From assembly GCA_965215945.1 (NCBI GenBank), contig CBDCFC010000038.1, positions 1 to 35,774 of the forward strand: a stretch of DNA of 35,774 bases. Reading direction: 5' to 3'. A program made the translations under genes and the position numbers. This DNA is from JAHEKD01 sp965215945 (GTDB lineage Bacteria; Pseudomonadota; Gammaproteobacteria; Arenicellales; JAHEKD01). Of this stretch, positions 24,831 through 33,481 are shown piece by piece. Numbering within the stretch: the first letter of the stretch is position 1; each line of letters opens with the position of its first letter. Under the pieces are notes generated by a model that was given only the letters and a program-made list of their open reading frames with translations, searched no databases and was not told the origin of the DNA.

Positions 24831-26018
24831 CTAAGTGTTATGCAAGCGGTCAAAACCTGCCCTAAGATCATTTTTTAAGTCATCAAGATCTTCCAGACCA
24901 ATATGAATGCGCATTAGAATGCCGTCTTCCTGCCAGGGTTCGGCTGATCTGATTTTAGACATAAATCCGGGGACAAGCAGACTTTCATAGCCACCCCAAC
25001 TGTAACCCATGCCAAATAGCTCCATATTATCAAGCATGGCGGCCAAAGCCGGTTTAGCCACTGGATGAAGGACAAAGCCAAATAGGCTACTGGCACCGCT
25101 AAAGTCCCGCTTCCAGAGTTCATGATCCGGGTGGTCCTCTCGGGCCGGATGAATCATGTATTTAACCTCAGGTTGTTCACTTAGCCATTGTGCCATCTTT
25201 AGCCCACTTTTCTGGTGGTGTATCAATCTTGGTTCTAGGCTACGTAAACCGCGTAAGAGCAAATAACAATCATCGGGCCCGATATGGTTACCCATAAGTC
25301 GGGCATAGCGATGAATTTTGGGATAAAGCACCTTGTTAGCGGTGATGCTGCCACCCATGACATCAGAGTGACCGCTAAAATACTTGGTAGCAGCATGAAT
25401 GGAAATATCAACATCCTGATTTAAAGGCTGATAAAAAAGCGATGTCGCCCAGGTATTGTCAATTAATGTGGTTATTTCACGAGCCTTGGCAGCTTTTACG
25501 ATTGCAGGGACATCCTGAATTTCAAATGTGTATGATCCCGGTGATTCAAGATAGATAGCGCGTGTATTGGGTTTTATTAGCGACTCAATATCGCCGCCAA
25601 TTCTTGGCGGGTAATAGCTCACGTCGATATTCTGGCGGCGCAGCACATTATCGCAAAATGCTCGTGTTGGACCATAGACCGAATCTGTCATTAGCAGATG
25701 ATCACCCGAATCTAGTACCGTGCCAATGGCCAGAGTAATGGCCATCATCCCTGATGACGTAATAATAGTGTCATAGCCGTTTTCGAGTTGAGTAATTGTT
25801 TTAGCTAAGGCAAATTGAATTTTAGTTCCATGTCTGCCATAGGTATATTGGCCTTGTGATAACTTTGTATGCTTATCTTTTTCAAATTCGGAAAGCGTAT
25901 CAAAAAATATTGTCGAGACATGATGAACTGGTGGATTTACAGTGCCTTTGGTGGGATAAATATTTGTATCTTCATGTAAGGTGCGGGTGGTCAATTTGAA
26001 TTTACTGTAATCGCTCAT
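24831..26018 (-). CDS. metC: Cystathionine beta-lyase
   Basis: A 395-residue PLP enzyme of the Cys/Met metabolism family. The PLP lysine is in SIHAATKYFSGHSDVMGG (K212), the YxxxR-type YGRHGT motif is at about residues 60-65, and VYGPTRAFCDNVL and DNTWATSLFYQPL are family motifs. The short loops and the SWGGYESL segment fit the bacterial MetC branch, which cleaves cystathionine to homocysteine, rather than gamma-synthases. I chose the ATG at 26018 (MSDYSKF); ten extra codons upstream add only an unrelated stretch. Confidence 0.87.
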   Translation of the reverse strand: MSDYSKFKLTTRTLHEDTNIYPTKGTVNPPVHHVSTIFFDTLSEFEKDKHTKLSQGQYTYGRHGTKIQFALAKTITQLENGYDTIITSSGMMAITLAIGTVLDSGDHLLMTDSVYGPTRAFCDNVLRRQNIDVSYYPPRIGGDIESLIKPNTRAIYLESPGSYTFEIQDVPAIVKAAKAREITTLIDNTWATSLFYQPLNQDVDISIHAATKYFSGHSDVMGGSITANKVLYPKIHRYARLMGNHIGPDDCYLLLRGLRSLEPRLIHHQKSGLKMAQWLSEQPEVKYMIHPAREDHPDHELWKRDFSGASSLFGFVLHPVAKPALAAMLDNMELFGMGYSWGGYESLLVPGFMSKIRSAEPWQEDGILMRIHIGLEDLDDLKNDLRAGFDRLHNT

Positions 26019-26056
26019 CTGATGATTTTGAAAAAATATTTGAATCAATCATACAC

Positions 26057-26088
26057 AAAAAAAGCGCTTCTGATGAAGCGCTTTTTTT
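26057..26088 (-). terminator. Strong rho-independent terminator
   Basis: AGCGCTTC-TGAT-GAAGCGCT forms an 8-bp perfect stem flanked by seven A and seven T, so it can act in both directions. It lies between the stop of kbp and the start of metC and separates the two transcripts. Confidence 0.9.
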
Positions 26089-26106
26089 AAAGTATTGCTT
26101 TTCTAA

Positions 26107-26568
26107 CTAGGCAGTTTCAGCTTCGCTATCTTCAGTAGCTTTAGGAATACGAATTTTTTGACCAGGGAAAATCAAATCCGGATCTTGGATAACTTCGCGG
26201 TTTGCTTCAAAAATCTCAGGATAACGATTACCGTCACCTAGATGTTTGCTTGCAATAGCCCAGAGCGTATCACCTGACTGAATTTCGTAGTATGCGTCTT
26301 CACTTTCTTCAACCGCAGGTGCGTCGACACCGTCAACTTTAACTTCGCTGACGCCATCTACATTGCCTGCCATGAGTATGGCCTTTTCTAGCGCTTCCGC
26401 ACTTTCGGCTTCTCCAGAAAGAGTGGCTACACCATCTTTAACTTCCACTTTTAAATTTTCTACACCGGGATTATTGTCCTCGATATGTGATTGAATTTTA
26501 TCGCCAGCATCTTCCTCACGGTCGAAAAGCTTTCTACCAATATTCTTGGCAAAATCAAAAAGTCCCAT
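26107..26568 (-). CDS. kbp: BON-LysM protein (Kbp/YgaU-like)
   Basis: A 153-residue soluble protein. The N-terminus MGLFDFAKNIGRKLFD is near that of E. coli YgaU/Kbp. A BON domain (about residues 23-80; VEVKDGVATLSGEAESAEA) and a LysM domain (about 93-142; YEIQSGDTLWAIASKHLG to FPGQKIRIP) follow in the same order. Kbp binds potassium and is induced by osmotic stress in E. coli; whether this one does is inference. Length matches the family. A terminator follows directly. Confidence 0.88.
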   Translation of the reverse strand: MGLFDFAKNIGRKLFDREEDAGDKIQSHIEDNNPGVENLKVEVKDGVATLSGEAESAEALEKAILMAGNVDGVSEVKVDGVDAPAVEESEDAYYEIQSGDTLWAIASKHLGDGNRYPEIFEANREVIQDPDLIFPGQKIRIPKATEDSEAETA

Positions 26569-26696
26569 TGTTTGACTCCTGTTTTCTAGGGTTAGTTTTA
26601 AGTGGCTAGACTATACAATAAATTGCAGTATTAATCAGCGATTAAAGCTTGTTTGTAACAATATTTGGCATTTAGAAAGTAACAAGTTTAGAAAAT

Positions 26697-26846
26697 CTAG
26701 TTTTCGTTTTTTTGCTTATCAAGTTCCTGCTGTAATGATTTTGTGTAACGGCTAAGCTGTAGACCTCGTAGCATCCAGCCCATAATAAATCCTATCAACA
26801 AAGCGGCTAATAAATAGAGGATTATCTCACTGATTAAATACAACAT
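26697..26846 (-). CDS. Small single-span membrane protein
   Basis: A 49-residue frame beginning MLYLISEIILYLLAALLIGF. One membrane helix (about residues 4-24, with a GFIMGW motif) is followed by a basic and Gln/Lys-rich cytoplasmic tail that may form a short coiled coil. This helix-plus-GWxLR layout is common in small proteobacterial inner-membrane proteins of unknown function. It sits alone between kbp and ddl, with a weak ribosome-binding site. Supported by codon-like composition and topology only. Confidence 0.55.
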   Translation of the reverse strand: MLYLISEIILYLLAALLIGFIMGWMLRGLQLSRYTKSLQQELDKQKNEN

Positions 26847-26922
26847 ACGCGCACATCTAATTGTATGGACATAAGGCAGAGACTATCATAATCTTGACTA
26901 ATCATCATTTTAGAATAGGCAA

Positions 26923-28026
26923 ATGAAAAAAATAAAAGTTGGCGTGTTATTCGGCGGACAATCTGCTGAACATGAAGTGTCATTAGTGTCGGCTAGGCAT
27001 GTCGTTGCTGCGATGGATCAATCAAAATATGACATTAGCCTGATTGGCATTACTCACCAGGGGAAATGGCTATTAGCCGATGACCAGACCAAAGCGCTTT
27101 CTTATAAAACTGTAGATGAACAATCATTACCAGCGGTGACCTTGGATTACACAGGCTCAGCCAAAACAATCATGAACAATGAGAATGGTGTGATATCCGA
27201 GGCAATTACTGAACTTGATGTTATTTTTCCGGTTTTACACGGTCCTCATGGTGAAGATGGAACAGTCCAGGGTTTGTTTGAGTTGGCTAACGTTCCTTAC
27301 GTCGGCTGCGGTGTTGCTGCATCTGCGTTGGCTATGGACAAGGTTTTGGCAAAACAAGCATTTCATGCAGCCGGTATTCCACAAACAGATTTTGAAGCGT
27401 ATCGAAACCATGAATGGACTAACGACAGAGCTTCAATGATTGCTGCCATTGAGCAGCGGTTTGATTATCCTGTCTTTATTAAACCCGCTAACATGGGATC
27501 CAGCGTAGGCATAACGAAAGCTCATGACCAGACTGAACTTGTTGATGGGATTGATCTAGCACTTAATTATGATTTAAAAATTATCATAGAAGAATCAGCC
27601 GAAGGCTTCAAGGAAGTAGAATGTGCTGTTTTAGGCAATGAATTTCCTAAAGCCTCTGTAGTCGGCGAAATTATTCCCGGTAAAGAGTTTTACGATTACG
27701 AAACCAAGTATATCGATGATAAATCTGAATTGATTATTCCAGCCGATATGCCGGATTCTGCCAGCAATCAGATTCGCGAATATGCAGTTGAAGCATTTCA
27801 AGCTATCGACGGAAGTGGCTTAGCGAGGGTCGATTTTTTTATTAGCAGGAATAACAAAAAGATTTTTATTAATGAAGTTAATACTATGCCAGGATTTACT
27901 CCCATTAGTATGTATCCAAAATTGTGGCAGGCGACGGGTATCGAATATGCACAATTAATTGATAAGCTGATAAATTTGGCAATAAAAAAAGCGCAGCAAA
28001 AACAAAATCTTAAAATTGAAATGTAA
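26923..28026 (+). CDS. ddl: D-alanine--D-alanine ligase
   Basis: A 367-residue ATP-grasp ligase that joins two D-alanines for peptidoglycan synthesis in the cytoplasm. Motifs in order: VLFGGQSAEHEVSLVSA (residues 8-24), FPVLHGPHGEDGTVQGL, YVGCGVAASALAMDKVL, FIKPANMGSSVG (ATP site) and INEVNTMPGFTPISMYP. The insert-containing length of about 365 matches the DdlA subtype rather than the shorter DdlB found in the dcw cluster, and it is indeed away from mur genes. It converges on an HAD phosphatase gene. Confidence 0.94.
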   Translation: MKKIKVGVLFGGQSAEHEVSLVSARHVVAAMDQSKYDISLIGITHQGKWLLADDQTKALSYKTVDEQSLPAVTLDYTGSAKTIMNNENGVISEAITELDVIFPVLHGPHGEDGTVQGLFELANVPYVGCGVAASALAMDKVLAKQAFHAAGIPQTDFEAYRNHEWTNDRASMIAAIEQRFDYPVFIKPANMGSSVGITKAHDQTELVDGIDLALNYDLKIIIEESAEGFKEVECAVLGNEFPKASVVGEIIPGKEFYDYETKYIDDKSELIIPADMPDSASNQIREYAVEAFQAIDGSGLARVDFFISRNNKKIFINEVNTMPGFTPISMYPKLWQATGIEYAQLIDKLINLAIKKAQQKQNLKIEM

Positions 28027-28035
28027 TAGCTTACC

Positions 28036-28785
28036 TTAACCGAGTTCTATTTGCTGGATTGAATCCAACACGGCATGCGAGTAGGGTGCGAGCATTTCAT
28101 GAGTTCCTGCCCCTGTCAAAACACCGATAGAGATTGAACCCGCTTGTTGAGCCATATAAACATCGCCGACAGTATCACCAACCATTACTAATTTTTTGGC
28201 TGTTGTCCTCCACATTTGCGCAATTTCTATCAGCAGCATTGGATCTGGTTTTGAGGGGAAGCCTTGATCATCACCGCAGGCAATAAAAATCGAGTCGATA
28301 TCACATTGTAATTTGTTCAGTGTATCTAAAGTACCATGACGATTATCAGCTGTCGCAACGCCGATTTTTATACCATGTTTTTGCAACAAATTGAAATAGC
28401 TGGGTAAATCAGCAGTTGGCGTTAGTTGTTCGAGGGAGGGAGGGGTTTCCGCTGCTTTCTTAAATATTTTCAGAACACGTTGTTCAGCGTCCGTCCATTT
28501 CATCCCGTGTTGATAAAGTACCGTTGAAATAACCGTGTAAATTTTATCGAAAGTTGTTATCGAGTAAGGTCCATCAAACGACTTCATGGAGTCCGGATCT
28601 ACGCCGAGAGTTTTGAAAATATTGGCTGCAATAATCTGTTTATCATTAAAAGGATCGACTAGTTCATCAACAGCCCTGCGTAAGATTGGCCCCCAGGTAG
28701 CGTGAAAATCAATCAAGGTTCCATCTTTATCGAAGACTATTCCATCTACATCAAATGTTTGTTCATTGAGAATTATTTCAGGCAT
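28036..28785 (-). CDS. HAD-superfamily phosphatase (Gph/PGP-like)
   Basis: A 249-residue HAD hydrolase. Motif I is IVFDKDGTLIDFHATW (nucleophile Asp in DKDGT), motif II Thr lies in GVATADNRHG, and motifs III and IV are SKPDP and VMVGDTVGDVYMAQQAG. The helical cap of about 100 residues between motif I and II fits phosphoglycolate phosphatase-type enzymes. The substrate is not determined. Its start faces the glycosyltransferase gene; because the genes are divergent and very close, the promoters must overlap. Confidence 0.85.
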   Translation of the reverse strand: MPEIILNEQTFDVDGIVFDKDGTLIDFHATWGPILRRAVDELVDPFNDKQIIAANIFKTLGVDPDSMKSFDGPYSITTFDKIYTVISTVLYQHGMKWTDAEQRVLKIFKKAAETPPSLEQLTPTADLPSYFNLLQKHGIKIGVATADNRHGTLDTLNKLQCDIDSIFIACGDDQGFPSKPDPMLLIEIAQMWRTTAKKLVMVGDTVGDVYMAQQAGSISIGVLTGAGTHEMLAPYSHAVLDSIQQIELG

Positions 28786-28841
28786 TGGATTTTATTCAGA
28801 TGATAAGATTCATTGTCGAACTATACTCAAAAGCTGCTTGG

Positions 28842-29903
28842 ATGAAAGTCTTAATTATCAGGTTAAAACAGATTGGTGATTCAATTCTTGCGCTACCGGT
28901 TTGCAATACATTACGTAAGTCGGTCCCTGATGCTGAAATACATTTTTTAATTTATGAACATATCGTACCACTTTTTGAATACCACCCCTCAATAGATAAG
29001 TTAGTCACTATTACACCCGAAGAAAGAAATAACAAAAGCGCCTTTTTAAACAAGTTGAAACAACTTCGAGCTGAAAAGTATGATGCAGCACTGGATATTA
29101 TTAATACTCCCACAAGTCTAATAATTACCCGTTTTACCGGGGCCAAAATACAAGCCGGGTTCGCCAATAAAAAGCTTCGCAGCCGTTTTTATCCACATAA
29201 AATTCATCGGCTGGGTGACGGAGCGGGCAAACGTAAAGTTCCGATCCTAGAGGTCTTAAACATACCGCTGGCTTATGATTACAGTATTGATATTCCCTTA
29301 CCAGCAGCGGAAATAATGGCCATGCAAACCGCCATTCAGCAAGCCGGTATCAATACCAGTAGACCACTGATAGCAATGATGGTTTATAGTCGTCGAGATT
29401 ACAAGATATGGCCGGCTGAGTACTTTATTAAACTTTCTAATCATTTGATCGCTAAATATAATACACAGCTTTATTTCGTTTCAGGCCCGGGTGAGGAGCA
29501 GGCGGTTAAGTTGATCGCTGATCAGGTTAATGAAAATGGATCGGTGTTTACACGGCCCGAAGCCCCTAGCACCCGTGATCTTGCCTGTCTTCTACATTGC
29601 GTTGATTTTTTTATCGGCAATGATGGTGGGCCACGTCATATTGCCCAGGCGGTAGGCACTTCGACCTTCTCTATATTTTCACCACTAATGTCCAAGCGAG
29701 GTTGGATCCCGAATTATCCCGACCCTGAACACCAGGCTGTCGATATTACTGATGTACCAACTGTCAATGAAAACGAAAAAAAGCAATTCAAGAAAAATCT
29801 TAAAGATTATTATTTGAAAATAACACCCGAAATGGTTATTGAGCGTTTAGATAAGATGCTGGAAAATAAAGAAAAGTTCATCTTAGGTAAAAATCATGAG
29901 TAG
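28842..29903 (+). CDS. Glycosyltransferase family 9 (heptosyltransferase-like)
   Basis: About 353 residues of a GT-B glycosyltransferase. The N-terminus MKVLIIRLKQIGDSILALP is the GT9 nucleotide-sugar turn, and DFFIGNDGGPRHIAQAVGT is the conserved C-terminal acceptor/donor motif. GT9 enzymes such as WaaC, WaaF and WaaQ add heptose to the LPS core at the cytoplasmic face. A longer frame starts at 28785, but the family N-terminus begins at 28842. The stop overlaps the next gene by 8 bases, implying co-translation. Confidence 0.87.
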   Translation: MKVLIIRLKQIGDSILALPVCNTLRKSVPDAEIHFLIYEHIVPLFEYHPSIDKLVTITPEERNNKSAFLNKLKQLRAEKYDAALDIINTPTSLIITRFTGAKIQAGFANKKLRSRFYPHKIHRLGDGAGKRKVPILEVLNIPLAYDYSIDIPLPAAEIMAMQTAIQQAGINTSRPLIAMMVYSRRDYKIWPAEYFIKLSNHLIAKYNTQLYFVSGPGEEQAVKLIADQVNENGSVFTRPEAPSTRDLACLLHCVDFFIGNDGGPRHIAQAVGTSTFSIFSPLMSKRGWIPNYPDPEHQAVDITDVPTVNENEKKQFKKNLKDYYLKITPEMVIERLDKMLENKEKFILGKNHE

Positions 29904-30306
29904 CAACTCAACAGGCATAATTCAAGTTAAATTGCCAGTTTCAGAATTCGTGGATCGTTATTTAATAAGCGTACTTAAATTAAATAAGTTTACAGAAGCT
30001 GGAAAATCAAATATGGGCGAATTGCAATCCTGGATTGATAGTCATGAACAGGGTTATGAATCTATAATGGCATCGTCAGAAAAGGCTAGACTGGCAAGCA
30101 TTGAACTGTCAGAGGTTCATTCTAAACTGTGGGACTTGGAAGATTTAGTGCGTTCACCCGAGGCAGAAGACCCAGCTTATTTCGCCAAGATCGCCAAGCA
30201 AATATTCGCTCTTAACACCGACAGACATAAACTTAAACACGCTATTGATGCTGAACTACCATCATTATCTTTTGGGCCGCGTCTATATGATAAGGGTGTT
30301 GAATAG
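29896..30306 (+). CDS. DUF6165-like small protein
   Basis: A 136-residue, probably cytoplasmic, helical protein. The start IIQVKLPVSEFVDRYLISVLKL and the later VHSKLWDLEDLVRSPE and IFALNTDRHKLKHAI stretches resemble DUF6165 proteins, which often neighbour glycosyltransferases. It overlaps the GT9 gene by 8 bases and so probably works with it in envelope polysaccharide or LPS assembly. No catalytic residues can be named. The family assignment is from pattern memory and moderately certain. Confidence 0.6.
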   Translation: MSSNSTGIIQVKLPVSEFVDRYLISVLKLNKFTEAGKSNMGELQSWIDSHEQGYESIMASSEKARLASIELSEVHSKLWDLEDLVRSPEAEDPAYFAKIAKQIFALNTDRHKLKHAIDAELPSLSFGPRLYDKGVE

Positions 30307-30395
30307 CGGCTTTAGTGAATTATTACCTCTAGCATTCATTAGTAATATTGCTAGAATGCAGCAATCTGAATTAAAACTAAGGGAGACTAAAAAAT

Positions 30396-31199
30396 ATGTA
30401 TAAAAAAGCATTATTAATTTTAGTGGTATCAATATTTATCGCTGGCTGTGCTGAAATTCCGGTCAAAACAGGCGCAGGTGCATCTGCAGCTACCGGCTCT
30501 GCATCTGGATCAAGTGCTGAGGGTGCCAATTCGGATTTGCAGCGATGTGACCGACCTTTGGGCACACTGGGTATTATTGAGCGTCATGATGATTGGTACT
30601 GGTGGATGAACCGTAAATACGGTGTCCAGAGCACAGAACCCATTTTAAGGCTAATAGCCCAACAGAGTAACTGTTTTGTCGTAGTAGAACGTAGTCGAAC
30701 CGGCCTGGATGCGGCAATGACCGAACGCGATTTATATGAGTCCGGGGAGTTACGTGATAATAACGATTTCAGCAAAGGTCAGATGGCTGCTGCTGACTAT
30801 GCACTAAAACCAACAATGATATTTCGTGATAATAATACCGGCGGTGTTGGCGGTGCTATAGGCGGATTATTTGGCTCGGTTGGTGCGGCTGTGGGTGGAG
30901 CACTGAACTACAAACAGGCTCAAGCGCTATTGACCTTGGTTGATAACCGCTCAACGGTACAAGTTGCTGCAGCAGAGGGTAGTGCCAAAGGTTTTGATGT
31001 CGCCGGTTTCGGTGGTCGACTCGGGACTAAAACGCTTGCCGGCTTAAGCGCTTATACCAAAACCCCTGAGGGAAAAGTTGTTGTGGGAGCATTATTTGAT
31101 GCCTATAACAACATGGTAATAGGTCTTAGAAATTATAATCCTCAAGAAAGTGCAACCGGGCAGGGGCATGGCTCAGGTGGTGCACTGCAAGTAAATTAG
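30396..31199 (+). CDS. CsgG-like lipoprotein
   Basis: A 267-residue protein with a lipoprotein signal peptide ending in lipobox FIAGC (Cys about residue 18), then a Gly/Ala/Ser-rich linker and a domain resembling CsgG/HfaB family proteins: LRLIAQQSNCFVVVERSRTGLDAAMTERDLYESGEL, AADYALKPTMIF, a glycine-rich hairpin GGVGGAIGGLFGSVGAAVGGAL, and QALLTLVDNRSTVQVAAAEGSAKG. CsgG members form outer-membrane secretion pores; the glycine-rich hairpin may be the membrane-inserting part. No curli-type subunits are nearby, so the cargo is unknown. GGGAG precedes the ATG, and a terminator follows. Confidence 0.75.
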   Translation: MYKKALLILVVSIFIAGCAEIPVKTGAGASAATGSASGSSAEGANSDLQRCDRPLGTLGIIERHDDWYWWMNRKYGVQSTEPILRLIAQQSNCFVVVERSRTGLDAAMTERDLYESGELRDNNDFSKGQMAAADYALKPTMIFRDNNTGGVGGAIGGLFGSVGAAVGGALNYKQAQALLTLVDNRSTVQVAAAEGSAKGFDVAGFGGRLGTKTLAGLSAYTKTPEGKVVVGALFDAYNNMVIGLRNYNPQESATGQGHGSGGALQVN

Positions 31200-31222
31200 T
31201 CATATAATAGCTTCATTAAATC

Positions 31223-31256
31223 AAACGGAGTGATAGTGAATATCGCTCCGTTTTTT
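31223..31256 (+). terminator. Rho-independent terminator after the CsgG-like gene
   Basis: AACGGAG pairs with CTCCGTT, extended inward by GATA/TATC-type pairs, and is followed by a run of T (31251-31256). It lies 24 bases after the stop. Confidence 0.85.
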
Positions 31257-31263
31257 ATAACGT

Positions 31264-31411
31264 TCGCGCAAGCGACAGAATACCACGGGTTTACCCGTGG
31301 ATGAATGAGTGTATTTAGATTGAACATCACTAATTGTTTAAGGCGTGATGTTCATCGTATCAGCCCGAGAGGGCTGTTACGGTAAGCACCCCGGCTTTAG
31401 CTGGGGGAATC
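31264..31411. mobile_element. Transposase-less IS200/IS605-like palindromic element (PATE-like)
   Basis: Five hairpins lie in about 150 bases. They are TCGC-GCAA-GCGA (31264-31275), CCACGGGT-TT-ACCCGTGG (31283-31300), a 9-bp stem GAACATCAC/GTGATGTTC (31322-31353), CAGCCC-GAGA-GGGCTG (31361-31376) and CCCCGGC-TTTA-GCTGGGG (31389-31406). The second and last resemble the subterminal hairpins of IS200/IS605 elements, and the middle block resembles the 3' region that folds as omega RNA in TnpB-type elements. No transposase or TnpB frame is present. It is likely a non-autonomous relic; the exact ends are not resolved. Confidence 0.6.
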
Positions 31412-31446
31412 TATTAACCATACTGTTAGCGAAAGATTCTTTTCAA

Positions 31447-32628
31447 TTGAATGAAGTAACATCATCCGCATCTAAAAAGATTGTTCCACTTGAGTCTATG
31501 CGAGGGTTGGCAGCATTTATGGTGTTTTTGTTTCATTTTATATTGGGATTCATGCCACAACGGCACGGTCAGGAAAGAAATATCGCTATTCCTGGCGAAA
31601 ATCTACTTGAAACCCCGTTTTTTTCTCTTATCAATGGTCACGCTGCGGTGACCTTTTTCTTTGTGCTCTCTGGTTTTGTCCTATCATACAGCTATTTTTC
31701 AAAGGGCACGAATGATGGCCTGCTAGGTTCAGTCATTAAGCGATGGCCCCGTCTTTTTCCAATGGCGCTAATTTCAACCCTGTTTTCGTGGCTGATGATT
31801 CATCACGGCTTTTATAGCTACGTTGATGTGGCACAAATAACGAAGTCAGGATGGATGGCGAGGTTTGCCAGTTCATCAGGTGATTTTCTCAATGCTTCTT
31901 TTTCTGATGCTTTTATGCAGGGTTTTTTCTTTTCATTTTTTCGTGGTGACTATAATTTAAATACCAGTCTATGGACCATGCATTATGAATTCATTGGCAG
32001 CTTACTGGTGTTTGGTTTAATACCTGTTTTGAATGGGATTCATGGAAAAGTTGCCCTTATCTTAATGTTTATATTGCTTTTAGCGGCTTTTTTTACCAAC
32101 GCATATATGTGTGCGTTTATTATGGGTTGTTTCCTCAGTTATTACCGCTGTCAGCTAAGGAGCGAAAAAGGGCTAATGCCTGTCAACAAAGTCATGCTGA
32201 TACTGAGTTTATTATTAGTTTTCCTGGCGTTTGGTTATTTTGAACCTGGATATGGTTTTTATAGTTTTATCAACGAATATCGTCTCGTTAATACACATCC
32301 GATGCGAATTATTATTCATTCTGTTGCGGCAGTGATTCTCATTCAAATAATTTTGAATTATGAATCAGTCTATAAGTTGTTTGATGGCAGTGTTGGTCGA
32401 TTTCTGGGACGTTGTTCATTTGCCCTTTATGTTATTCATGTGCCGTTGATGTTTGTATTTTCAACCGGTTTATTTCTAAGCGTCCTTGATTCACTAGGTT
32501 ATCGCTGGGCCGTTTTTATTACATTTGTCGCTACTGTGCCTATATTGTTTCTAGCATCCTGGTTAATGACCTTGTTTGATGAGTTTTGGTGCAAAAATGT
32601 TAATAAAACGGTTAAGAAATATATTTGA
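31447..32628 (+). CDS. Acyltransferase 3 family membrane protein (OafA/YrhL-like)
   Basis: About 393 residues with ten or so membrane segments. The opening KIVPLESMRGLAAFMVFLFHF carries the RG and the catalytic His of the acyltransferase-3 family, followed by FFFVLSGFVLSYSYF and near the end LYVIHVPLMFVFS. These enzymes O-acetylate or acylate surface sugars such as O-antigen. The start is uncertain. The frame stays open back to a GTG at 31345, but that part is the hairpin element. I use the TTG at 31447; the first in-frame ATG in the gene proper (31498) would remove conserved residues. The element may have displaced the original start region. Confidence 0.82.
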   Translation: MNEVTSSASKKIVPLESMRGLAAFMVFLFHFILGFMPQRHGQERNIAIPGENLLETPFFSLINGHAAVTFFFVLSGFVLSYSYFSKGTNDGLLGSVIKRWPRLFPMALISTLFSWLMIHHGFYSYVDVAQITKSGWMARFASSSGDFLNASFSDAFMQGFFFSFFRGDYNLNTSLWTMHYEFIGSLLVFGLIPVLNGIHGKVALILMFILLLAAFFTNAYMCAFIMGCFLSYYRCQLRSEKGLMPVNKVMLILSLLLVFLAFGYFEPGYGFYSFINEYRLVNTHPMRIIIHSVAAVILIQIILNYESVYKLFDGSVGRFLGRCSFALYVIHVPLMFVFSTGLFLSVLDSLGYRWAVFITFVATVPILFLASWLMTLFDEFWCKNVNKTVKKYI

Positions 32629-32637
32629 TTAAATAGA

Positions 32638-33369
32638 TTAATTTTTATAATTAATTCCCAGTATTTTTCTAAATTTACTTTTTAAGCCCCGGCGTGCTTG
32701 CTGTAAGTCAATGAAATAGTTGATTAGACGATATGTTAAATCGTGATCAGGATTTTTCCCTACTAGCTTAAAGACCTCATCAGCGTTTTCACTTCGGCGT
32801 GCCAGGCAAATATTGTTGTGTGCTATACCAAGCCCAAAAAAATAGTTCTTTTTTGGTTTGCAGTCGATGACAAAAACTTCATCCGCAGATTGAAGAAAGT
32901 TATTGCTGTGGGGGTCATCATGAAGATATCCATTTTTATGCAGAATCCCCATGATTTTTATCATTTGTGGGTAATGCTGCTCAGTGATTTCATCACCAGT
33001 TCTGAAACGATAAATAATCCTCGAATCTATAACCATGCCGAATTTACGTTTTTCTAATGCCGCTACGGGGCTGACAGTCGGTATGTCTAACTGATCCAGC
33101 AACAACTGTGATTTTAAGTCCCGTAAAGCTTCACTGTCGCGATATAAAGTTGTGAACCTAATCCATAGACTGCGATTTTTGTTGTTCGGCTGCTTGACAA
33201 CATGGTCAATAGAATCGAATTGTTTTTTTTCGACAATACTTCGGTGATGATTGCGCAACACCTCAGTCGCCGGTGTTGAAAGCAATTCCAGCACTTTATC
33301 GCTGGATAATGGCGAACATGAAGGCGAATAAACCAGCCAACCAGCTAACTTTTGAAACTTTATTCTCAT
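32638..33369 (-). CDS. WaaY/RfaY-like LPS kinase
   Basis: A 243-residue protein-kinase-fold enzyme. The catalytic loop YLHDDPHSNNFL (about residues 148-159) supplies H-x-D-x3-N, and VIDCKPKK (about 167-174) replaces the DFG metal motif, as in the RfaY/WaaY heptose kinases and related lipopolysaccharide kinases. The likely role is phosphorylation of core sugars at the cytoplasmic side. It converges on the acyltransferase gene, close to the GT9 gene, in an envelope-modification neighbourhood. An AT-rich inverted repeat lies across the two stops. Confidence 0.75.
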   Translation of the reverse strand: MRIKFQKLAGWLVYSPSCSPLSSDKVLELLSTPATEVLRNHHRSIVEKKQFDSIDHVVKQPNNKNRSLWIRFTTLYRDSEALRDLKSQLLLDQLDIPTVSPVAALEKRKFGMVIDSRIIYRFRTGDEITEQHYPQMIKIMGILHKNGYLHDDPHSNNFLQSADEVFVIDCKPKKNYFFGLGIAHNNICLARRSENADEVFKLVGKNPDHDLTYRLINYFIDLQQARRGLKSKFRKILGINYKN

Positions 33370-33481
33370 TAGACATATTCTAATGATAAATAGTCTTATC
33401 GAGTGTTAATATTAAAAGACATTATTTGCAGATTAGTTTTTCACAGGCTTGTTTTAGACTTTATAAAAATACTACACACTA

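Noticed and set aside
31264..31411. CRISPR array or riboswitch in the hairpin block
   Set aside because: The hairpins differ from one another and are not regularly spaced repeats, and the pattern fits IS200/IS605 ends better than a known riboswitch.
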